Shown here: positions 1-5,371 of the stretch, piece by piece
Position numbering within the stretch: the stretch's first letter is position 1
How the letters are laid out: every line of letters begins with the position of its first letter
NCBI GenBank assembly: GCA_013813615.1
Contig: JACCRJ010000449.1
Span: 1 to 6,859 of the forward strand
Reading direction: 5' to 3'
Origin: Lautropia sp.
Lineage (GTDB): Bacteria > Pseudomonadota > Gammaproteobacteria > Burkholderiales > Burkholderiaceae_E
DNA: 6,859 nt
Notes under the pieces: model-generated
What the model was told of the DNA's origin: nothing
The model's database searches: none
Seen by the model: only the letters and a program-made list of their open reading frames with translations
Made by a program: the position numbers and the translations under genes

Positions 1-796
1 GATTGAAAGGCGCCTCGATCCAGGTCCACCGCTCGATCCGTGGCCGCTGGTGGAACCGCACATCCGAGATGCACCAGCGGTCGACGCCCACCTCTGCCCG
101 CGTCTGCAGCCCGAGCAGATCCCGCAGCGGGCTGCGGATGCCGGTCGCGTCGATGACGTAACGGCCGCGCAGGCAGTACTCGCCGGCCGGCGTCTGCACC
201 GAAAGTTCCGCGACCCCGTCCACGATGCGGATGCCGTTCACCTTGTTCATCCAGCGCAGGTCCACCGTACCCAGTTCCCGGATGCGGTCGACCAGGTACC
301 ACTCGATGTAGAACTGCTGGATGTTGATGAATGCCGGCTGGCTGGAGTAGCTGAGGGTCGGCTGGGTGGTAAGATCGAAGCTGTAGACCTCGTCGTTGCC
401 GGCGAGCGTCCTGCCGACGAACCACTGGATGCCCTTCTGCCGGACCCGCTCGTAGACGCCCAGGCGGTTGAGGATTTCGAGGGTGCGCTGGGCGTAGCAG
501 ATACCGCGCGACGACGCGCCCCGCACGCCGATGGTGTTGTCCTCGTCCAGCAGGACGGCAGGGATGCCGCGAACGGCGCAGTCGCAGGCAGCGGTAAGAC
601 CCGCGAGCCCGCCCCCGACAATGATCAGCGGATAGACGTCTGCATCAGCGCCGGCGCCGCCGTCCTTGCCCGGGGCTGCCGCCTCGCCGCCCAGTTCCGG
701 CGGCAGGCGAAACTCGTAGGTGGGCAGTACATAGCCGCTCCCCGCGGGCACCGGCGCCTGCGGTGGCCTCCCGGCCTGCCCCTGGTCTGCTGACAA
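1..796 (-). CDS. FAD-dependent aromatic-ring monooxygenase (PF01494 type), C-terminus beyond window
   Basis: Class A flavoprotein hydroxylase of the MhpA/PheA/TfdB kind, expected to hydroxylate an aromatic ring with NAD(P)H and O2 in the cytoplasm. The 265 visible residues run without a stop to the window edge; the family is usually 500-600 aa, so about half is missing. Seen: an FAD Rossmann fingerprint GGGLAG at residues 61-66, the acidic end of strand 2 (LLDED, 82-86), the family segment SRGICYAQRTLEIL just after it, and DATGIRSPLR at 216-225, followed by ERWTW near 255. The start is taken as TTG at 794-796 because AGGAGG lies 9 nt upstream; no ATG start fits. About 55 residues precede the fingerprint, including YVLPTYEFRLPPEL, a leader I recall in relatives, and a Gly/Ala-rich linker. 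Odd point: the usual CDG of the DG motif reads ATG, with Thr218 in place of Asp. It is the third gene of the operon, 94 bp after the hydrolase. Substrate unknown. Confidence 0.88.
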   Translation of the reverse strand, partial: MSADQGQAGRPPQAPVPAGSGYVLPTYEFRLPPELGGEAAAPGKDGGAGADADVYPLIIVGGGLAGLTAACDCAVRGIPAVLLDEDNTIGVRGASSRGICYAQRTLEILNRLGVYERVRQKGIQWFVGRTLAGNDEVYSFDLTTQPTLSYSSQPAFINIQQFYIEWYLVDRIRELGTVDLRWMNKVNGIRIVDGVAELSVQTPAGEYCLRGRYVIDATGIRSPLRDLLGLQTRAEVGVDRWCISDVRFHQRPRIERWTWIEAPFN

Positions 797-829
797 GATA
801 TGCCGCCTCCTGCTGTCGGATAGTCCTGT

Positions 830-857
830 TTGTCGCTGTCGAATCGTCGGCGTCGAA
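830..857. repeat. Imperfect 14-bp tandem repeat between hydrolase and monooxygenase genes
   Basis: Two directly adjacent 14-mers, TTGTCGCTGTCGAA (830-843) and TCGTCGGCGTCGAA (844-857), match at 11 of 14 positions. They lie in the 94-bp gap between the hydrolase stop and the monooxygenase start, 34 bp upstream of the monooxygenase TTG. The gap shows no convincing promoter or terminator, so it reads as a spacer within an operon. The repeat could be a regulator site or just chance in GC-rich DNA. Confidence 0.4.
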
Positions 858-890
858 CTACCCCGCGCAAGCCGCAGCCGCAGTATCGCG

Positions 891-2036
891 TCAGAGGGTC
901 CCTGCGAACGCGGCCACCTCGTCGGCAACCCGGTCGACCAGGTCCGGACGGCCGATCAGGTAGTGGTCGCCGCCTTGGATGTCGACATTGCGGATCCGCC
1001 CGGCCGCCGCGTCCAGCCACAACCGGACAGTGCTGGGAAAGACGCTCTGGTCCGCCCGGTAGGTGAGATGCAGCACCGGCACGGACGTCCGCGCGAGGTT
1101 GTCGGGACCGTCGGCCTGGGAACGGGATGACCACTGGCTCATGAAACTGGTCAGGGTATTGAAGCGTCCCATCGAATTGGCCGCCAGATTCACGGTGCGG
1201 GGATCGCCCCACACACTGCCGGGCTTGCGCTCGTTGGCGTCGAGTCTGATGTCGACGCAGCGGGGCTCGGCATGCGTGCGGTGAAGCACGAACGGCTGGT
1301 CCACCTGCGGGCCGCCCGTGCGCTTCAGGAGCCCCAGCCGGTCTGTCACCCAGGCTTCCAGCCGTTCGTAGCGCGCCCTCTGCGCGGCCCGGAAGCGCGC
1401 AAGGAACGCCCGATCCAAAGGCAGCGGGCGGGCCGGGGCATAGAGGTCCAGCTCCGGGTCGCTCAGCATCGGGTCGTTCTCATCGATCACGGCCGGGTCG
1501 ATCCACTCGCGCATCAGGCGCGCCCGTCCGGCATGCGCCGCCGCGAGCGCGATCCCTTCGACCGGCGGCAGGTCCGACCCCGACAGGCTGAAGGGAGCGC
1601 CGTGCGCCAGATGGGTCAGCGTCAGCTGCTCCGCCTGCGCCTGATAGAAGCTGACCAGCGCGGCGCCGCCGGAGTTGCCGATCAGCATCACCTTGCGGTA
1701 CCCGATGGCGCGCAGCTGCTGGATGCCCGCCCCGAGATCCTGGATGACCCGCTCCATCAACAGGGTCGAATCGTTGTTCACGTAGCGGGTGTTAAGGCCC
1801 ATGCAGGACACTCCGCGCGCCGCCAGTGGCTCCAGCAGATAGTGTCCATGGAAGTTCGACGTCGGATGGATGACGATGGCGGCAATCGAACCGGCCCGGT
1901 CCACGCCAGGCGCCTCCAGCAACGCTCCGAAGATCCGCGGCCGCAGCATCTGCAGGCCCGACTGGGACTCCATCGACCCCGCGGACCTGACATCGATTCG
2001 CAGGAGCTGCGGCTGCACGGACCCGGGTGAACTCAT
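891..2036 (-). CDS. Alpha/beta hydrolase of aromatic-catabolism operon
   Basis: Serine hydrolase of the alpha/beta fold, 381 aa, cytoplasmic (no signal peptide seen). The predicted triad is complete: nucleophile elbow GNSGG with Ser122, Asp329 in RADQS, and His358 in GGDHYL. HPTSNFHGH at 57-65 sits where the oxyanion-hole loop is expected. About 200 residues separate Ser from Asp, longer than in a minimal fold, so a large lid or cap domain is likely around 150-290. I chose ATG at 2036 because GAAGG lies 5 nt upstream; a GTG at 2042 would add two residues but has no spaced Shine-Dalgarno. The gene follows the VOC gene by 8 bp and precedes the FAD monooxygenase, so it probably hydrolyses a ring-cleavage product (C-C bond) or an ester or lactone intermediate. 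That role is inferred from neighbours; from sequence alone an esterase is equally possible. Confidence 0.87.
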   Translation of the reverse strand: MSSPGSVQPQLLRIDVRSAGSMESQSGLQMLRPRIFGALLEAPGVDRAGSIAAIVIHPTSNFHGHYLLEPLAARGVSCMGLNTRYVNNDSTLLMERVIQDLGAGIQQLRAIGYRKVMLIGNSGGAALVSFYQAQAEQLTLTHLAHGAPFSLSGSDLPPVEGIALAAAHAGRARLMREWIDPAVIDENDPMLSDPELDLYAPARPLPLDRAFLARFRAAQRARYERLEAWVTDRLGLLKRTGGPQVDQPFVLHRTHAEPRCVDIRLDANERKPGSVWGDPRTVNLAANSMGRFNTLTSFMSQWSSRSQADGPDNLARTSVPVLHLTYRADQSVFPSTVRLWLDAAAGRIRNVDIQGGDHYLIGRPDLVDRVADEVAAFAGTL

Positions 2037-2044
2037 CCGCACCT
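2037..2044 (-). promoter_or_regulatory. Shine-Dalgarno deciding the hydrolase start
   Basis: On the minus strand the VOC stop codon TGA is followed by AGGTGCGG and then ATG. GAAGG, which overlaps that stop, is 5 nt from the ATG at 2036 but abuts the alternative GTG at 2042. This favours the ATG and suggests translational coupling. Confidence 0.55.
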
Positions 2045-2650
2045 TCAGCGGTAGGCGGCGTGGCCGTGGGATCGGATGATCGACTGCCGGTTCGCCTTGA
2101 TCTGCCCGCTCGCCCTCAAGCCCTCCTTGCGGGCGGTCCAGGCGTCGAGCCTCGAGCGGGCCTGCTGCAGAACCGCGGGATCGTGCTGCGTCGGCTCGAG
2201 CTGGACGGTCAGCTCGAGCCGGATGCCGTTCGGATCGAAGAAATAGATGGAATTGATGAAACCGTGGTCGGTCACGCCAACCACCTCGACACCGGCAGCC
2301 TCCAGGCGCTGCTTCGCCTGCAGCAGGTTTTCGACAGACCCGACCGTCAGCGCCAGGTGGTTGACCCAGGACGGGGTGTTGGGCGAGGGCTCGCTGGCAA
2401 CATCGTCGCCGAGGTCAAAGAAGGCGATGAAGGAGCCGTCGCCCATTTCGAAGAATAGGTGGACATAGGGACAGTACTCGCCGGTGGAGGGTACGTGGTC
2501 GTCCTGGATGATGTGCGCGAGCGGCAGGCCGAGGATGTCTTCGTAGAACTGCCGGGTTTCTTCCGCGTCCCGGCACCGGTACGCGAAGTGATGCAGCCCC
2601 CGCACCGGCACGAAGCCGTCCCTGGGGGGATTGGGCGCGTCACCATTCAT
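2045..2650 (-). CDS. VOC-family protein, probable ring-cleavage dioxygenase or glyoxalase-like enzyme
   Basis: Vicinal-oxygen-chelate (glyoxalase/extradiol dioxygenase) protein of 201 aa. Two beta-alpha-beta-beta-beta modules can be traced: the first opens with GLHHFAYRC (18-26), followed by the helix ETRQFYEDILGLPL; the second opens with VNHLALTV (96-103) and ends with DPNGIRLEL (139-147). Candidate metal ligands are His21 (or His20), His98 and Glu146, matching the His-His-Glu set of Fe(II)/Mn(II) extradiol dioxygenases; Glu68 is a possible fourth ligand, as in glyoxalase I. A charged tail of about 50 residues follows the domain. The start is ATG at 2650 because AAGGAG lies 6 nt upstream; an upstream ATG at 2692 would add 14 residues without such a site. 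It is the first gene of the operon with the hydrolase and the FAD monooxygenase. The context favours ring cleavage, but the fold also includes isomerases and lyases, so the reaction is not fixed. Confidence 0.85.
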   Translation of the reverse strand: MNGDAPNPPRDGFVPVRGLHHFAYRCRDAEETRQFYEDILGLPLAHIIQDDHVPSTGEYCPYVHLFFEMGDGSFIAFFDLGDDVASEPSPNTPSWVNHLALTVGSVENLLQAKQRLEAAGVEVVGVTDHGFINSIYFFDPNGIRLELTVQLEPTQHDPAVLQQARSRLDAWTARKEGLRASGQIKANRQSIIRSHGHAAYR

Positions 2651-2655
2651 GACAG

Positions 2656-2664
2656 TCTCCTTTA
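2656..2664 (-). promoter_or_regulatory. Strong ribosome binding site of the VOC gene
   Basis: TAAAGGAGA on the minus strand contains AAGGAG ending 6 nt before ATG at 2650. It decides between this start and the longer reading frame from 2692, which lacks such a site. Confidence 0.8.
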
Positions 2665-2700
2665 CAGCCAACGGACAGGCTCTGCCGGACATGGAATGCA

Positions 2701-2714
2701 GGCATGACTATGCC
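2701..2714. promoter_or_regulatory. Palindrome GGCAT-N4-ATGCC upstream of VOC gene
   Basis: GGCATGACTATGCC has perfect 5-bp arms around a 4-bp centre, 51-64 bp upstream of the VOC start codon, between the terminator and the Shine-Dalgarno. It could be a regulator operator or a small mRNA hairpin. No good -35/-10 pair surrounds it, so the function is unknown. Confidence 0.35.
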
Positions 2715-2751
2715 ACGATTCGCAGGGACGACCGGGCGAGCGCCGTCGCGG

Positions 2752-2781
2752 AAAAGAAAAAGGCGCACGTCAGGTGCGCCT
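2752..2781 (-). terminator. Intrinsic terminator on the minus strand
   Basis: On the minus strand AGGCGCAC (2781-2774) pairs perfectly with GTGCGCCT (2768-2761) around a 5-nt loop, followed at once by the U-rich tract UUUUCUUUU (2760-2752). An 8-bp GC-rich stem plus U-tract is a classic Rho-independent terminator. The plus strand has the A-run before the stem, so it terminates only leftward transcription. It lies about 170 bp after the lptG stop and 102 bp before the VOC start, so it should insulate lptFG from the catabolic operon or act as an attenuator in that operon's leader. Confidence 0.85.
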
Positions 2782-2866
2782 CAATGGCAGCTGTGCTGCC
2801 TCTCCTCCTCCTCACCAGTGCCGCATGCTTCGCCGGTATTGCCGGACGCGATGCGGCCCTTTGATG
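2752..2866 (-). ncRNA. Candidate structured RNA (small RNA, lptFG 3' UTR or attenuator leader)
   Basis: From a possible promoter at 2873-2901 to the terminator, a leftward transcript would be about 115 nt with three hairpins. Hairpin one has outer arms ATGCGG/CCGCAT (2856-2851 and 2826-2821) and an inner CCGG/CCGG stem (2845-2842 and 2836-2833). Hairpin two is GGCAGC-ACA-GCTGCC (2800-2786). The third is the terminator stem. A purine run GAGGAGGAGGAGAG (2813-2800) lies between the first two and resembles repeated Shine-Dalgarno sequence, yet no ATG or GTG start follows it at a suitable distance. No known RNA family is recognised. The same structure could be the 3' UTR of lptG or a leader of the VOC operon. 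The separate existence of this RNA is inference. Confidence 0.3.
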
Positions 2867-2872
2867 GACGCG

Positions 2873-2901
2873 ATAGTAACCAAACGCAACCGGGCGGTCC
2901 A
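2873..2901 (-). promoter_or_regulatory. Possible sigma70-type promoter downstream of lptG
   Basis: On the minus strand TGGACC (2901-2896) and TACTAT (2878-2873) are separated by 17 bp. Each matches 4 of 6 consensus bases. The predicted start is near 2866, in an intergenic stretch and upstream of the hairpins and terminator. Such partial matches also occur by chance, so this is tentative. Confidence 0.3.
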
Positions 2902-2908
2902 CGCGGAA

Positions 2909-2933
2909 TTGCCTATGGCAAACCCTATGGCAA
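2909..2933. repeat. 10-bp direct repeat with embedded TTGCC-TAT-GGCAA palindrome
   Basis: CCTATGGCAA occurs at 2912-2921 and again at 2924-2933, a period of 12 bp. The first copy is part of a perfect palindrome TTGCC-TAT-GGCAA (2909-2921). Both lie between the lptG stop and the possible promoter, with the palindrome 8 bp beyond its -35 box on the minus strand. This looks like a protein-binding site, but no regulator can be named. Confidence 0.45.
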
Positions 2934-2948
2934 CCGCCATGCGGCCGA

Positions 2949-4106
2949 TCAGTAAGATCTTCCGACACGGCCCAGCATCGCCAGCGCCAAGGCAAAGGCC
3001 ACCATGGACGGGATGCTGACGGCCAGCCACGGCGGCCAGGTGTTCAGCAGGCCGAGGTTGGAGAACAGCCCGTTCATGAAATAGAAGCCGACGCCCAGCA
3101 TCACCCCGAGGAAAAGCTTCAGGCCGATACCACCCGCGCGTGACTGAAGGTAGGCGAACGGCAGCGCCAGCATCAGCATCACGATGATCGCGACCGGGTA
3201 GACGATCTTCTTCCACAGCGCGAGTTCGTAGCGGTCGGCATTCTGGCTGTTCTCGCGCAGGTGGCTGGTGTAGCGCCAAAGAGCCCAGGCCGACATCCGG
3301 TCGGGCGCAATCGTGAGGACCGCCAGGATGCCGGGGTTCAGGTCCGACTCCCAGATCAGTTCCGGCGCGCGGTCCATGCGGGTCCGCAGCGCTTCGATCC
3401 CGCTCTCGCCGGCGGCGACCTCGAAGCGGGTCTGCTCGACACCATTCAGCTTCCAGGCGCTGCGCGTGCCGCCTCCCGCCACCTCCTCCGGCTGGTAGAT
3501 GCCGGCGGCCGCCCGGATGACGGAGCTGAGGCGGAAACCGGGATCGAACTCGTGGATTTCGACCCGCTCCATCCGCCCTTCCGGGGTCAGGTTGCCGATA
3601 TTGACGAAGCGCAGCCGCAGCGCCTGTCCCTTGCTGTCCTTGACGCTGTCCTTGATCCACAGGCCCGACCGGAAGGTGCCGCCCTGGCTGGCGCCCAGCA
3701 CGTTCAGGCGCAGCTTTTGCGCGAGCTGCTCCGCCACCGGCGCCACCCACTCGCCGGCGATCGCGGTCAGGATCGCGAGCACCACCCCGATTCCGACGAT
3801 GCTGCGCAGAGCCAGGTAGCGGCTCATGCCGGCAGCGCGCATGGCGGTGAACTCGGAGTTGCCGGCGAACTGCGACAGCGCATAGATGCAGCCGATCAGC
3901 GCTGCCACCGGCATCAGCTCGTAGACATGGCCCGGCAGGCTGAGCAGGACGTAGAGCACCGCATGCTGCAGCCGGTAGCCGGCGCGGCCGATGTCCTCGA
4001 GCTCGTTGATCAGGTCGAAGAATGCGAACAGCGCGAGGAACCCGAACAGCACCGCCAGGATGCCCAGGGAAATCTCGCGGATCAGGTAGCCGCCGATCAG
4101 GCGCAT
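2949..4106 (-). CDS. lptG: LptG, LPS export ABC transporter permease
   Basis: Inner-membrane subunit that with LptF and the ATPase LptB2 extracts lipopolysaccharide from the inner membrane and passes it to LptC and the periplasmic bridge. At 385 aa it is close to the usual length. It opens with the typical RLIGGYLIREI and shows the LptF/LptG layout: three N-terminal membrane segments (about 14-33, 58-80, 100-120), a periplasmic beta-jellyroll region (about 121-298) and three C-terminal segments (about 301-320, 328-350, 357-380). GNSEFTAMRAAGMS after the second segment is the cytoplasmic part expected to contact LptB. The ATG at 4106 lies 3 bp after the lptF stop, with AGG 7 nt upstream inside the end of lptF, so the two are likely translationally coupled. 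No defect is seen. Confidence 0.97.
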   Translation of the reverse strand: MRLIGGYLIREISLGILAVLFGFLALFAFFDLINELEDIGRAGYRLQHAVLYVLLSLPGHVYELMPVAALIGCIYALSQFAGNSEFTAMRAAGMSRYLALRSIVGIGVVLAILTAIAGEWVAPVAEQLAQKLRLNVLGASQGGTFRSGLWIKDSVKDSKGQALRLRFVNIGNLTPEGRMERVEIHEFDPGFRLSSVIRAAAGIYQPEEVAGGGTRSAWKLNGVEQTRFEVAAGESGIEALRTRMDRAPELIWESDLNPGILAVLTIAPDRMSAWALWRYTSHLRENSQNADRYELALWKKIVYPVAIIVMLMLALPFAYLQSRAGGIGLKLFLGVMLGVGFYFMNGLFSNLGLLNTWPPWLAVSIPSMVAFALALAMLGRVGRSY

Positions 4107-4109
4107 CGG

Positions 4110-5240
4110 TCAGCCTGCTTGCGGCCGGGGGCGGGACGGGCGGAGCCCGCGCACCAGCGCAAGCAACCGGCCGAGCGACACCGTCGGCAGGCTGATCCGG
4201 CGGTGGAACAGATAGACGGCGATGCCGAGGATGATGGCATGGCTGATCCACACCCCGAGGGAGAAGTCGACCCGGTCCTGAGCGATCCAGGAGCGCATGA
4301 GACCGTTGAGGTTGGTGTACGTGAAGTAGATCAGCAAGCCGGTCACGATGTTGAAGGAACGGCCGAGCCGGGGATTGACGAATGCCAGCGGAATCGCCAG
4401 CAGAGAGATCACGATCACCGATACCGGCAAGCCGATCCTCGACATCAGCTCGCCCAGGTTCGGCGACGAAAGGTCCGCCAGCAGCTGTGGCGTGGTCAGG
4501 GACCGCGCGTTGCCGGCGCCCGCAGGCCCGGGCGAGCTTTCCAGCCTGACGCCGTAGCGCTCGAACTCCATCAGCGAGTATTCGACACCGCCCCAGTTCC
4601 CGTCGTAGCGCCGGCCATCCTCCAGGACCAGGAAGCGATCGCCGTTCGGCTGGTTCTCGACCTTGCCGCCGCGGGAAGCGACGACGATCATCCGGTCGCC
4701 GTCGTGCTGCACGACGAACACGTTGGAAACCTCGGTCTGCTCCTTGTTCACCGACTCGACGAAGAAGACGCGATTGGAGGAGCGCGACTCCCGGAACTGG
4801 CCGGCAGCCACCTGCGACACGTCTTCGCGCTGCTCGAAGCGCTCGCGCAGTTCGGTGATCTGCCGGTTGGCCCAGGGCGATACCACCAGGGCGATGAGTC
4901 CGACGATGAAGGCGTACGGCAGCGCGAACGACAGCACCGGACGAAGCCAGGCAGTCAGGCTCTGGCCGCTCGCGAACCAGATGACCATTTCCGAGTCCCG
5001 CCAGGCCCGCGAAAGCACCATGAGGATCGAGAGGAAAACCGTCAGCACGAGGAGCACCGGTATGTAGCCGATCGAGCTGAAGGCGATCAGCGGCACCACG
5101 TCGGCGCTGCCGATCCGGTCGGTGGCGGCCCGCCCCAGGAAGCGGATCAGCGAAGTCGTGACCATGATCGTGAACAGCGTGGAGAACATCACGCCAGCGA
5201 CACTGTTCAGATCGCGCCTGAGAGACTGGCTGAAAATCAT
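4110..5240 (-). CDS. lptF: LptF, LPS export ABC transporter permease
   Basis: Partner of LptG in the LptB2FG lipopolysaccharide extractor of the inner membrane; 376 aa, normal for the family. Membrane segments are visible near 14-34, 48-72 and 97-120, then a periplasmic jellyroll domain containing FFVESV and FVVQHDGD, then C-terminal segments near 276-297, 303-325 and 333-352. RAWRDSEMVIWFASG (about 78-92) is the cytoplasmic coupling region for LptB. The N-terminus MIFSQSLRRDLNS resembles betaproteobacterial LptF proteins as I recall them. The start is ATG at 5240; no Shine-Dalgarno precedes it and a -10-like TACACT ends 7 nt before it, so initiation may be leaderless. The gene is first in the lptFG operon and divergent from pepA. 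Confidence 0.96.
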   Translation of the reverse strand: MIFSQSLRRDLNSVAGVMFSTLFTIMVTTSLIRFLGRAATDRIGSADVVPLIAFSSIGYIPVLLVLTVFLSILMVLSRAWRDSEMVIWFASGQSLTAWLRPVLSFALPYAFIVGLIALVVSPWANRQITELRERFEQREDVSQVAAGQFRESRSSNRVFFVESVNKEQTEVSNVFVVQHDGDRMIVVASRGGKVENQPNGDRFLVLEDGRRYDGNWGGVEYSLMEFERYGVRLESSPGPAGAGNARSLTTPQLLADLSSPNLGELMSRIGLPVSVIVISLLAIPLAFVNPRLGRSFNIVTGLLIYFTYTNLNGLMRSWIAQDRVDFSLGVWISHAIILGIAVYLFHRRISLPTVSLGRLLALVRGLRPSRPRPQAG

Positions 5241-5246
5241 CGCGGT

Positions 5247-5252
5247 AGTGTA
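5247..5252 (-). promoter_or_regulatory. Putative -10 box of lptFG giving a leaderless message
   Basis: TACACT on the minus strand matches 4 of 6 bases of TATAAT and is followed by six bases (ACCGCG) and then the lptF ATG, which places the expected transcription start at or next to the A of the start codon. No ribosome binding site is present and no good -35 lies at 16-18 bp, so it may need an activator. Confidence 0.4.
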
Positions 5253-5283
5253 CCCGCGCGGTGTAGCCGCAGAGGCGCACCCC

Positions 5284-5289
5284 TATAAT
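5284..5289 (+). promoter_or_regulatory. Consensus -10 box of pepA promoter
   Basis: A perfect TATAAT in an otherwise GC-rich intergenic region, oriented towards pepA. The predicted start is near 5295-5296, leaving a 5' leader of about 76 nt before ATG at 5372. The -35 position (5261-5266, GTGTAG) is poor. The region overlaps the lptF promoter on the other strand. Confidence 0.6.
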
Positions 5290-5371
5290 CATGGCCCCGG
5301 CGCTGCTGCGTGCCCGGTCGTGGTCCGGCGCCCCGCGTGCCCCTGCGGCCCAACCTCGAGATACAGGCTCC

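Noticed and set aside
50..793. 247-codon plus-strand frame opposite the monooxygenase
   Set aside because: The minus strand encodes clear FAD-hydroxylase motifs in one frame from a TTG start, so this is its shadow.
818..842. Internal promoter TCGACA...TATCCG before the monooxygenase
   Set aside because: Spacing is 14 bp, too short for sigma70, and the -10 match is poor.
1272..2030. 252-codon plus-strand frame opposite the hydrolase
   Set aside because: The minus-strand product has a full hydrolase triad and spaced Shine-Dalgarno; the plus frame is compositionally biased shadow.
2698..2716. Possible sigma54 promoter TGGCAT-N5-TGCC upstream of the VOC gene
   Set aside because: The invariant GG and GC pairs need exactly 10 bp between them; here the second pair is CC at that position, so the -12 element is missing.
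2708..2995. 95-codon minus-strand frame in the lptG-VOC gap
   Set aside because: It begins inside lptG, passes through the intrinsic terminator and has no ribosome binding site. Its hydrophobic stretch is partly the translated U-tract.
3261..5288. 675-codon open frame on the plus strand antisense to lptFG
   Set aside because: It is rich in His, Gln, Asp and Arg without membrane segments or motifs, and mirrors the codon bias of lptFG. No ribosome binding site or family resemblance.
5291..5371. Upstream in-frame ATG start for pepA
   Set aside because: It lies just after the TATAAT box and before the expected transcription start, and the 27 added residues do not resemble PepA N-termini.
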